The notes beneath the pieces are model-generated. The model was not told the origin of the DNA. It made no database searches and saw nothing but the letters and a program-made list of their open reading frames with translations. Positions 1 through 8,517 of a stretch of DNA of 64,000 bases are shown piece by piece. The translations under genes and the position numbers were made by a program. The stretch is from Cupriavidus basilensis (GTDB lineage Bacteria > Pseudomonadota > Gammaproteobacteria > Burkholderiales > Burkholderiaceae). Within the stretch, counting starts at the first letter, position 1. Each line of letters starts with the position of its first letter. The stretch lies in contig NZ_BBQM01000012.1 in the NCBI RefSeq assembly GCF_000876015.1, positions 310,001 to 374,000 on the forward strand, written 5' to 3'.

Positions 1-237
1 AACGGCGAGGTGCTGCAGCAGGCGGACACCAGCATGCTGATCTTCGCGATCCCGGAGATCATCGCCTATGTGTCGAGCTTCACCGCGCTGCTGCCCGGCG
101 ACGTGATCGTCACCGGCACGCCCGGCGGCGTCGGCTTCAAGCGCCAGCCGCCGCGCTTCATGCGCGCGGGCGACGTGGTCGAGGTCGAGGTCGGTGGCAT
201 CGGCACGCTGTCCAACCCGGTGCGCCAGGAAGCGTGA
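1..237 (+). CDS. Fumarylacetoacetate hydrolase family protein, C-terminal part (cut by window edge)
   Basis: The frame is open from base 1 and ends at TGA 235-237, so only the last 78 residues are present. The stretch LLPGDVIVTGTPGGVGF, followed by a 'RAGDVVEVEVGGIGTLSNPV' tail, is the C-terminal signature of the FAH superfamily (2-oxohept-3-ene-1,7-dioate hydratase/isomerase, acylpyruvate hydrolase and relatives). These are cytosolic Mg-dependent enzymes acting on 2-oxo acids. The metal-binding N-terminal half lies outside the window, so the substrate cannot be assigned. It is distinct from the true fumarylacetoacetase at 29353. Its stop overlaps the GTG start of the next frame by four bases. 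Confidence 0.85.
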   Translation, partial: NGEVLQQADTSMLIFAIPEIIAYVSSFTALLPGDVIVTGTPGGVGFKRQPPRFMRAGDVVEVEVGGIGTLSNPVRQEA

Positions 238-617
238 GCGGGCCGCGGGATTCGCTGGCCGCGGAGCTGGCCGCGCTGCGGCGCGAGGTGCGGGCGTCCG
301 GCGCGCAGGCGTGGCGCGCCGCGCGTGCCGGGCATGGCGGCGGCGGTCATGGCGACCACGGCGACCACGGCGACCACGGCGACCACGGCGACCACGGCGC
401 GGCGCTGTCGCGCGTGCTGGAAACCTGGATCGCCAACACCAACGCGCGCCAGAAGGTGGTGTGCTTTGCCTGCGCGGCCGAGTTCGGCGTGCTGCTCGAC
501 GCCGCCTGCGAGCAGGAATGCATGCGCGTGGCGCGCGGCTCGTCCGCGCTCAACGCGCTGTTCTGGGCGGCCATGCGCCGCGTCGGCCGGATCCGGCGGC
601 GGCGCCCGCCGCGCTGA
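234..617 (+). CDS. Small hypothetical protein with Gly-Asp-His repeat
   Basis: This 127-residue frame begins with GTG at 234 inside a GTGA overlap with the upstream FAH-family stop, which favours translational coupling. Residues 1-34 are helical and Arg/Ala-rich. Residues 34-55 form a Gly/His/Asp run of about seven His in HGDHGD spacing, encoded by a perfect 9-base repeat. A Cys-containing segment (CFACAAEF, CEQECM) and a basic tail of RRRRPPR type follow. The His run could bind Ni, Zn or Cu, but no known family was recognised. The gene could be a high-GC artefact; the coupled start and non-random Cys-rich part are the only arguments for it. Confidence 0.5.
   Translation: MSGPRDSLAAELAALRREVRASGAQAWRAARAGHGGGGHGDHGDHGDHGDHGDHGAALSRVLETWIANTNARQKVVCFACAAEFGVLLDAACEQECMRVARGSSALNALFWAAMRRVGRIRRRRPPR
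351..395 (+). repeat. Perfect 9-base tandem repeat, five copies
   Basis: Five uninterrupted copies of GGCGACCAC, preceded by one degenerate copy (342-350). In frame they encode the Gly-Asp-His repeat of the protein at 234-617. The unit is a multiple of three, so copy-number change would lengthen or shorten the His tract without a frameshift. Confidence 0.9.
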
Positions 618-650
618 ATTGCCGCCGGCGCGGCCGGCGGCGGAGCGCCT

Positions 651-1109
651 CTAGCGGTCCATCCAGCTGACGTGCGCGGCCACCACGCGCCAGCCCTGCG
701 CCTGCCGCACCCAGGTCTGGGTCTGCCGCCCCACGCGCGCCTCGCCGTCGCGGCGGAAGGTCTGGCTGGCGGTGGCGAACGCGCTGCCGAAGGTGGTGAT
801 ATGGCGGGACAGCACCTCGCGCGCCAGCCCGGCGGCCGGGCGCGCCGCGCGGAACGCCTCGATCTCGGCGTAGCCGACCAGGTTTTCCCCGGCGCCGTAG
901 CGCAGGGTGCGCGGGTCGTGCCAGAACCACTGGCCGAGCGCGCCGAGGTCGTTGCCGACCAGCGCGCGCTCATAGGCTTCTACGGCCTCGGCGACCTCCG
1001 CCATCACGGCGGGGTCGTCGACGCGCATCGGCGCGCGCCGCGACGCGCGCGCCCGGGGGGCCGCGGGCGCCATGCGGCGCCCGTTCTTCTTCGATGGTCT
1101 CTTTTGCAT
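651..1109 (-). CDS. HpxZ/AtzH-like protein (SnoaL-like, DUF3225)
   Basis: A 152-residue protein if it starts at 1109 (MQKRPSKKNGRR), which has a GGAA element four bases before ATG; MRVDDPAV at 1028 would give a core-only protein and 1145 is also open. The core has an alpha+beta NTF2-like fold pattern: EAVEAYERALVGNDLGALGQ, then WFWHDPRTLRYGAGENLVGY, and a C-terminal W-rich strand region (QTWVRQAQGWRVVAAHVSW). This matches the DUF3225 group that includes HpxZ of oxalurate catabolism and AtzH of the cyanurate pathway, where it sits beside amidases. It may therefore belong functionally with the nitrogen-compound locus that starts at 1673, although it is read in the opposite direction. The exact reaction is unknown. 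Confidence 0.75.
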   Translation of the reverse strand: MQKRPSKKNGRRMAPAAPRARASRRAPMRVDDPAVMAEVAEAVEAYERALVGNDLGALGQWFWHDPRTLRYGAGENLVGYAEIEAFRAARPAAGLAREVLSRHITTFGSAFATASQTFRRDGEARVGRQTQTWVRQAQGWRVVAAHVSWMDR

Positions 1110-1672
1110 GATTTCCGGGAAACCGGCTGTGGAAGGTGCTGGCATACAGCACGGTCCGTACCAGCCGTGCTGCCGGGGCGGCGGCGCGCGCGGTGCCGGC
1201 TCGCCGTTTGCGCGGGGACGTTCCCGCCCGGGCCGCCGGCGCGCGGCCTGCGTGGCGCCTTGCGCGTGTTTCCGCGCCGTCCGGCGCGCTTTGACGACTT
1301 TCGGCGGCTTTCGGCGCTTCCCGGACGCCCCGCCAACGCCCCTTTCATTCGGCTTTCACGCGCCCGGCGACCCGCCAGCAGGGCGGCACGGAGCCATTTC
1401 GCCATTTACGTGGCATACCACTCAATTCACCAAAACGACGCCATCCGCACAGGCGCAGTGCGCGCGCCGGCGCGCCCAATCCACCTTGGTGCCGGCGGCG
1501 CGCGGCGGCGGCGCGCCGCGCGGGGGCGCCGGCCAGCCGCCGCGCGAATCCGGCCAAGGGTTGGCGGGCGGCAGGGGGTGCGCGGGGGGATGCCCGGCAC
1601 GGTATTTGCGGTACACCACGCATTCCCGCGATTACCACCCCCGCACCAACCTACTAAAGCGGAGCGACAAGC
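1110..1672. other. Intergenic region upstream of ABC importer operon
   Basis: About 560 bases with no convincing gene; open frames here are low-complexity high-GC frames. It holds an imperfect palindrome GTGGCATACCAC at 1410-1421 and, close to the next gene, the 25-base element at 1595-1619 shared with the region before 7236. A Shine-Dalgarno-like GGAG at 1661-1664 precedes the ATG at 1673. Confidence 0.6.
1595..1619 (+). promoter_or_regulatory. Putative operator, copy 1 (identical to 7185-7209)
   Basis: Twenty-five bases identical to 7185-7209, in the same orientation relative to the downstream gene. The centre GGTATTTGCGGTACACC contains inverted half-sites GGTRT/AYACC separated by seven bases, the layout of a dimeric winged-helix regulator site. 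It ends 53 bases before the ATG at 1673. The MarR-family gene at 6349-6876 is the obvious candidate binder, since the second copy lies in its divergent promoter region. Confidence 0.65.
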
Positions 1673-2512
1673 ATGAAATCGAAGCAAGGCAAGGCAACTT
1701 TCCCAGCTTTCCTGATGGCAATGGCCACCGCGGCCGCCGTGTTCGGCCTGGGCGCCGGCAGCGCATGGGCGCAGGCCGCGCCGACCCTGGCGGCGGGCAC
1801 GCTCAAGGTCGGCATGCAAGCGACTTATCCGCCATTCGAATACTACGAGGGCGACAAGATCGTCGGCGCCGACGCCGAACTGGCGCGCGCGCTGGCCAAG
1901 CAGCTCGGCGCCGAGGCCAGCTTCGCCGACACGCCGCTGTCGCAGCTCATCCTGGGCCTGAACGCCAGCCGCTACGACATCATCATGTCGGCCATGTACG
2001 TGACGCCCGAGCGCAGCGCGCAGGCCGCGGCGATTCCCTACGCCCAGACCGGCTCGGCCATCATGGTGGCCGCCGCGACCGGCCTCAAGCCGCGCACCAT
2101 GCAGGACCTGTGCGGCATGCACCTGGGCATCGTGCAGGGCACGGCCTGGGTGGGGCAGCTGCACGCGGTCTCCGACAGCTACTGCAAGCCCAACGGCAAG
2201 GCCGAGATCCAGATCAGCGAGTTCGCTTCGACCTCGCATGTGTTCCAGGCGCTGCTGTCGAACAACGTGCAGGCCGGCATGCAGGTGGCGGCCACCGCCA
2301 AGGCGCTGGCCGACAAGTCCGCCGGCCGCGTGGTGGTGACCTCGACCGAACTGATCAATCCCCAGACCATCGGCATCTTCGTGCGCAAGGACAACAAGGC
2401 GCTCTTCGAGGCCGTGTCGCGGGCCCTGGCGTCTCTCAAGAAATCCGGCGAGTACCCGGCGCTGCTGCAGCGCTACGGGCTGGCGCTGCCGCCGGCGGAC
2501 AAGGCGTCCTGA
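1673..2512 (+). CDS. ABC transporter substrate-binding protein, polar amino acid type
   Basis: A 279-residue periplasmic receptor of the SBP_bac_3 family. Residues 1-34 are a Sec signal peptide (basic start, Ala-rich core, cleavage near SAWAQ-AA). The mature start TLKVGMQATYPPFEYYE and the following DAELARALAKQLG are the classic family opening that binds the alpha-carboxylate of amino acids and related zwitterions. ATG at 1673 is preceded by GGAG. It lies 102 bases before the fused permease-ATPase and forms its receptor. Context with a flavin monooxygenase and amidohydrolase suggests the ligand may be an unusual amino acid or N-heterocyclic acid rather than a standard amino acid; that is inference. 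Confidence 0.92.
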   Translation: MKSKQGKATFPAFLMAMATAAAVFGLGAGSAWAQAAPTLAAGTLKVGMQATYPPFEYYEGDKIVGADAELARALAKQLGAEASFADTPLSQLILGLNASRYDIIMSAMYVTPERSAQAAAIPYAQTGSAIMVAAATGLKPRTMQDLCGMHLGIVQGTAWVGQLHAVSDSYCKPNGKAEIQISEFASTSHVFQALLSNNVQAGMQVAATAKALADKSAGRVVVTSTELINPQTIGIFVRKDNKALFEAVSRALASLKKSGEYPALLQRYGLALPPADKAS

Positions 2513-2614
2513 CGGACCGCGCGATGCCCGCCCGGCACCGTCCCGCCGCTGCTGTCGCTGCAGCAGCCGCGCCGGCGGCCCGCCGCCGCGCGCGGCACTC
2601 CCTGGAGAGACCCC

Positions 2615-4222
<1,608 letters not shown>

Positions 4223-4341
4223 GCCCGCCGCTCCGCTCCCGCCTGCCGGCCCGGCGCAGCGCCGGGCGCCGCGGGCCAACCGTTTTCATTGCCACCGGAG
4301 CGCCGGCACGACGCTCCAATTCTTGAAGGACACCTACCGTT

Positions 4342-5673
4342 ATGAATGATCGACACATGGTTCTCGGGATGCTCGCCTACGCCACCGGCCAGCACGCGGC
4401 GTCGTGGCTGCAATCCACCGCGCCGGCCGACGCCACCACCAACATCGAGTACTGGCGCAGCGTGGCCGCGCTGGCCGAGGAGGGCATGCTCGACCTGTTC
4501 TTCCTGGCCGACAGCCCCGGCGCGCGCACGGAGAAGCTCAACGACTTCTCGCGCTTCCCGTACATGATGAACATGTTCGAGCCGATCTCGCTGCTGTCGG
4601 CGCTGGCCGGCACGACCAAGCACATCGGCCTCGGCGCCACCGGCTCGACCAGCTTCTACGAGCCGTACAACCTGGCGCGCCTGTTCGCCTCGCTCGACCA
4701 CCTCTCGCACGGCCGCGCCGGCTGGAACGTGGTGACGACCGCGAGCGACTACGCCGCGCGCAACTTCGGCCTCGACAAGCTGCCGCCGCACGGCCAGCGC
4801 TATGCCCGCGCGCGCGAGTTCTTCGACGTGGTGATGCGCCTGTGGGATACCTGGGAGGACGACGCCTTCCTCGCCGACAAGGCCAACTGCCGCATGTTCG
4901 ACCCGGCGAAGTTCCACATCACCGACTACCACGGCGAGCACTTCAAGCTGTACGGCGGCCTCAACATCCGGCGCACGCCGCAGGGCCGCCCGGTCATCAT
5001 CCAGGCGGGCTCGTCCGAGGAAGGCAAGTCCTTCGCCGCGGAAGCCGCCGAAGTGGTGTTCTCGTCGGACCCGACCTTCGAGGAGGCCAGGCAGTTCTAC
5101 GCCGACGTCAAGGGCCGCATGGCGCGCTTCAACCGCGACACCAGCCAGCTCAAGGTACTGCCGGGGCTGTCGGTGATGGTCGGCAGCAGCAAGGCCGAGG
5201 CCGAGGACAAGTACCGCGAGCTGCAGAGCCTGATCCATCCGGACGTGGGCCGCATGCGGCTGGGCATGGACCTGGAGGCGGACCTGACCGGCCTGCCGGT
5301 GGACGAGCCGATCCCCGAGCACGTGATCCCGCAGAAGGCCAACCTGCACCAGGCCTATTTCCGCCAGATCACCGCCATGATCCGCGAGCAGAAGCTCACG
5401 CTGCGCCAGATCTACTCCAGCTACGACCGCGGCAAGGTGACGCTGTGCGGCACGCCGGAGCAGATCGTCGACCACATGGAGGAATGGGTGGACGGCGGCG
5501 CGGCCGACGGCTTCATGCTGGCCTTCCACGTGATCCCGAACGACACCACCGACTTCGTGCGCAAGGTCGTGCCCGAGCTGCAGCGGCGCGGGCGCTTCCG
5601 CAAGCAGTACACGGGCACCACGCTGCGCGAGCACCTCGGCCTGGAGCGGCCCGCGAACCGCTACGCGCGCTAG
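4342..5673 (+). CDS. LLM-class FMN-dependent monooxygenase (NtaA/SnaA/DszA group)
   Basis: A 443-residue bacterial luciferase-like TIM barrel. The opening (GMLAYATGQHAASWLQ), the LFFLADS strand, the GLGATGSTSFYEPYNLARLFASLDHLS block and GWNVVTTASDYAARNFG are typical of nitrilotriacetate-, dibenzothiophene-sulfone- and pristinamycin-type monooxygenases, which use FMNH2 supplied by a partner reductase and O2 to cleave C-N or C-S bonds or hydroxylate. The reductase follows at 5772. It is in the cytosol and probably acts on the compound imported by the ABC system immediately upstream. Substrate cannot be told from sequence. Confidence 0.92.
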   Translation: MNDRHMVLGMLAYATGQHAASWLQSTAPADATTNIEYWRSVAALAEEGMLDLFFLADSPGARTEKLNDFSRFPYMMNMFEPISLLSALAGTTKHIGLGATGSTSFYEPYNLARLFASLDHLSHGRAGWNVVTTASDYAARNFGLDKLPPHGQRYARAREFFDVVMRLWDTWEDDAFLADKANCRMFDPAKFHITDYHGEHFKLYGGLNIRRTPQGRPVIIQAGSSEEGKSFAAEAAEVVFSSDPTFEEARQFYADVKGRMARFNRDTSQLKVLPGLSVMVGSSKAEAEDKYRELQSLIHPDVGRMRLGMDLEADLTGLPVDEPIPEHVIPQKANLHQAYFRQITAMIREQKLTLRQIYSSYDRGKVTLCGTPEQIVDHMEEWVDGGAADGFMLAFHVIPNDTTDFVRKVVPELQRRGRFRKQYTGTTLREHLGLERPANRYAR

Positions 5674-5771
5674 GCATGCGCTGCGCGGGCGGCCGTCCCC
5701 GCGCGGGGCGCCGGCGCGTGCCGGCGCCCGCCATGATGTCCGCAGTCAGATTCGATCGAAGGGAAAATGTC

Positions 5772-6314
5772 ATGTCCACCGATACCGTACTCACCCCGGC
5801 CGCGCAGGCGGGGACACAGGCCGCCGCCAGGGCCGTCACCGTCGCGGCGTTCCGCGACGCGATGGCCGACCTCGGGGCGGCCGTGCACATCGTCACCACG
5901 GATGGCCGCGCCGGGCGCGCGGGCTTCACCGCCTCGGCGGTCTGCAGCGTCACCGATTCGCCGCCGAGCGTGCTGGTCTGCATCAACCGCACGTCCTCGG
6001 CCTACGCCGCGACCATCGCCAACGGCGCCGTGTGCATCAACACGCTGAGCGCGGACCAGAAGCCGCTGTCGGCGGCGTTCTCGGCCAAGGCGTCGATGGA
6101 CGAGCGCTTCGCCAGCGGCGAGTGGTCCGGCGCGCCCGGCAGCGCCCCGGCGCTGCGCGGCGCCATCATGTCGATCCATTGCCGCATCGACAGCGCGGTG
6201 CAGGTCGGCACGCACGACATCCTGCTGTGCGAGGTCGACCGCATCGAGAGCAACGCGCACGCCGGCATCCTGATCTACTACAACCGCCGCTACCACGACA
6301 TCGCGCGCGAGTGA
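5772..6314 (+). CDS. Flavin reductase, partner of the monooxygenase
   Basis: A 180-residue flavin_reduct-domain protein. The stretch RDAMADLGAAVHIVTTDGRAG, FTASAVCSVTDSPPSVLVCIN and the C-terminal ILIYYNRRYHDI are hallmarks of NtaB/HpaC-type NAD(P)H:FMN oxidoreductases. It supplies reduced FMN to the upstream LLM monooxygenase. ATG at 5772 follows an AAGGGA site; the start at 4404 in the same frame is spurious because it covers the previous gene. It closes the first transcription block, 98 bases after the monooxygenase, and converges on the MarR gene. Confidence 0.92.
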   Translation: MSTDTVLTPAAQAGTQAAARAVTVAAFRDAMADLGAAVHIVTTDGRAGRAGFTASAVCSVTDSPPSVLVCINRTSSAYAATIANGAVCINTLSADQKPLSAAFSAKASMDERFASGEWSGAPGSAPALRGAIMSIHCRIDSAVQVGTHDILLCEVDRIESNAHAGILIYYNRRYHDIARE

Positions 6315-6348
6315 GCGCCGCGCGCGGGGCCGCGGCGGGGCAGGGGCC

Positions 6349-6876
6349 TCAGTCCTGCGGCAGGCGCAGCGGCACCACGTTGTCGGCGTTGTTGGCCTTG
6401 ACCAGGCGGATCATCAGCAGCATGAAGATGTCGCGCTCGGCCGGCGACAGGTGGTCGATGGTGCGGTCGTGCGCGCGCTGCACCGCGGGCGCCATCTTCC
6501 GCAGCAGGCGCTTGCCCTGCGTGGTCAGCTTGACGAGCCGCTGGCGCCGGTCGTGGATGGCCTGCGCGCGGTCGACCAGGCCGCGCGCGTGCAGGCGCGG
6601 GATGACCTCGGCCACGCTGGAGCGTTCCAGCCCGATCTCGATCGCGAGCGTGTTCTGGTCGATCTCGCCGAGCGCGTCCAGCGTGCTCAGCAGGCTGTAC
6701 TGGACCGGCGTGATGTTGAATTCCCCCGCCTCCTCGGCGAACAGGAAGCCGTGGATCTGGTGCATGCGCCGGATCAGGAAGCCGGGGCGCTTGAACAGGG
6801 GCGTGCTCGCCTGCAGGACGTCGAGCTCGGCCCGGACCAGATCGGTGATGAATGTCTCGATAGTCGTGGTTGACAT
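6349..6876 (-). CDS. MarR-family transcriptional regulator
   Basis: A 175-residue winged-helix protein. The recognition region ITPVQYSLLSTLDALGEIDQ, then LERSSVAEVIPRLHARGLVDR and the wing DRRQRLVKLTTQGKRLL (about 55-125) are standard MarR features; the flanks form the dimer helices. ATG at 6876 is the first Met in a compositionally normal region; longer frames reach 7221 but run through the promoter. It sits between two catabolic blocks on the other strand and is divergent from 7236. Putative operators at 1595-1619 and 7185-7209 suggest it represses both blocks and responds to a pathway compound; the link is inferred from position. Confidence 0.9.
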   Translation of the reverse strand: MSTTTIETFITDLVRAELDVLQASTPLFKRPGFLIRRMHQIHGFLFAEEAGEFNITPVQYSLLSTLDALGEIDQNTLAIEIGLERSSVAEVIPRLHARGLVDRAQAIHDRRQRLVKLTTQGKRLLRKMAPAVQRAHDRTIDHLSPAERDIFMLLMIRLVKANNADNVVPLRLPQD

Positions 6877-7184
6877 GGAATGCTGTAAGCCGAAATTGGG
6901 AGCCCGGGTTCTTGTCCGGGACGTGATTCGTCGGATCGGATGGCGCAGGCCGCGCTGTCCGCGCCGGTGCGCCGTGCCACTGCCGAAAAGCAAAATCCGG
7001 GCCGCTTGGTGCCGTACATGGTACTGCATGCGCTCGCCAGCAACCCCGCCGCGGGCATCAAAAAGGTGCGCCCGCGCCGGCGCGCCCCACAACTTGGTGC
7101 AGCGCGCACGCCAGAGATGCGGGGTATAACCCGTATCAAACCGTTTTTCCCGAGAATCTCCGCGGATGCCGGCCCTGCGTTTAT

Positions 7185-7209
7185 CGGCACGGTATTTGCG
7201 GTACACCAC
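7185..7209 (+). promoter_or_regulatory. Putative operator, copy 2 (identical to 1595-1619)
   Basis: This copy lies in the 359-base divergent region between the MarR gene and the amidohydrolase, ending 26 bases before the ATG at 7236. It is identical to copy 1 over 25 bases, and similarity continues for CAT one base later. Bound regulator here would overlap the 7236 promoter or the leader. The rest of 6877-7235 holds a short GTACATGGTAC palindrome at 7014-7024 and no gene. Confidence 0.65.
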
Positions 7210-7235
7210 ACATCTTGTCACCGGAACCGCATCTC

Positions 7236-8498
7236 ATGCCTCAAATTCTGCTCAAGGGTGGCCGCGTCATCGATCCGGCCGCGGCGCTCGACGCCACGCT
7301 CGACATCCTCGTCGACGGCAACACCATCGCCGCCATCGGGCCGGACCTCGCCGCGCAGGCGCCGTTCGCCGACGTCATCGACTGCGCTGGCCAACTGGTG
7401 CTGCCCGGGCTCATCGACACCCACGGCCACGTGTACCAGTACGTGACCGGGCGCTTCGGCCTGAACGCCGACCATTGCGGCGTGCAGTCGGGCGTGACCA
7501 CCATCATCGACCAGGGCGGCGCGAGCTGCATCACGCTGCCGGGCTTCCGGCGCTTCGTCGCCGAGCCGGCCGCCACGCGCGTGCTGTCGTACATCTCCGC
7601 CTACCTGGTGGGCGGGCTGGAGGGACACTACTATCCCGACCTCTACAACCCCGCCTGCCTCGACGCGGCGGCCACCGTCAAGAGCGCGCTGGCCAACCCG
7701 GACCTGGTCAAGGGCGTCAAGGCGCATGCCGAGATCGGCGGTTTCGCGCGCTGGGGCCTGGACGTCATGCGCATCGCCTCGCGCATCGGGCGCGACGCCG
7801 CGCTGCCGGTCTACATCCACTTCGGCCAGCTGTGGCCCAAGCCCGAGCAGGGCGGGCGCGAGGTGAACCCGGACTCGATCTTCAACCAGGTGGTGGACAT
7901 GCTCAAGCCGGGCGACATCCTGGCGCACCCGTTCAGCCGCCACCCGGGCGGCTTCGTCGAGGAAAACGGCCGCCTGCACCCGCTGGTGCACGAGGCGGTG
8001 GCGCGCGGGCTCAAGATCGACGTGGGCCACGGCTCGCATTTCAGCTTCAAGACGGCACGCATCGTGCTTGATGCCGGTGTCATTCCCGATACGCTTGGCG
8101 CCGACATGCACGGCTACAACACGCACGTTCCCGCTCCCGCCGGCACGCCGGACAGCCACCCGGACGAGGAGCATTCCTTCCTCGGCCGCACCCAGTTCAG
8201 CCTGGTCAGCGCGATGAGCAGCATGCTCGCGCTCGGCCTGCCGCTGAACCACGTGGTGGCGATGGCGACCGCCAACGCGGCGCGCATGGCCGGCATGGAA
8301 GGCGAGATCGGCACGCTCAAGGTGGGCGGCGCCGCCGACATCAGCGTGCTCGACGACCGCCGCGGCCGCTGGGTGCTGGAAGACAACGAAGGCACGCAAC
8401 TGGTGACGGACCGCATGCTGTCGCCGCTGTTCTGCCTGCGCGACGGCATCCGCCACGACGCCACTTCGCCGACGCTGCCGCTGGCACGCGCGGCCTGA
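7236..8498 (+). CDS. Amidohydrolase/deacetylase family metallohydrolase (dihydroorotase-like)
   Basis: A 420-residue amidohydrolase-superfamily enzyme. The N-terminal strand domain (ILLKGGRVIDPAAALDA) leads into VLPGLIDTHGHVY, giving the first two metal ligands near 63 and 65. K162 in VKGVKAHAE fits the carboxylated bridging Lys, His residues follow in the barrel, and D290 in LGADMHGYN fits the catalytic Asp. The group includes dihydroorotase-like and acetylamino-acid deacetylases hydrolysing cyclic or linear amides. ATG at 7236 is preferred over the TTG at 7215. It heads the second catabolic block and may open a ring or remove an acyl group after oxygenation. Substrate unknown. Confidence 0.88.
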   Translation: MPQILLKGGRVIDPAAALDATLDILVDGNTIAAIGPDLAAQAPFADVIDCAGQLVLPGLIDTHGHVYQYVTGRFGLNADHCGVQSGVTTIIDQGGASCITLPGFRRFVAEPAATRVLSYISAYLVGGLEGHYYPDLYNPACLDAAATVKSALANPDLVKGVKAHAEIGGFARWGLDVMRIASRIGRDAALPVYIHFGQLWPKPEQGGREVNPDSIFNQVVDMLKPGDILAHPFSRHPGGFVEENGRLHPLVHEAVARGLKIDVGHGSHFSFKTARIVLDAGVIPDTLGADMHGYNTHVPAPAGTPDSHPDEEHSFLGRTQFSLVSAMSSMLALGLPLNHVVAMATANAARMAGMEGEIGTLKVGGAADISVLDDRRGRWVLEDNEGTQLVTDRMLSPLFCLRDGIRHDATSPTLPLARAA

Positions 8499-8517
8499 CC
8501 GAGCAAGGAGAGAGCCG

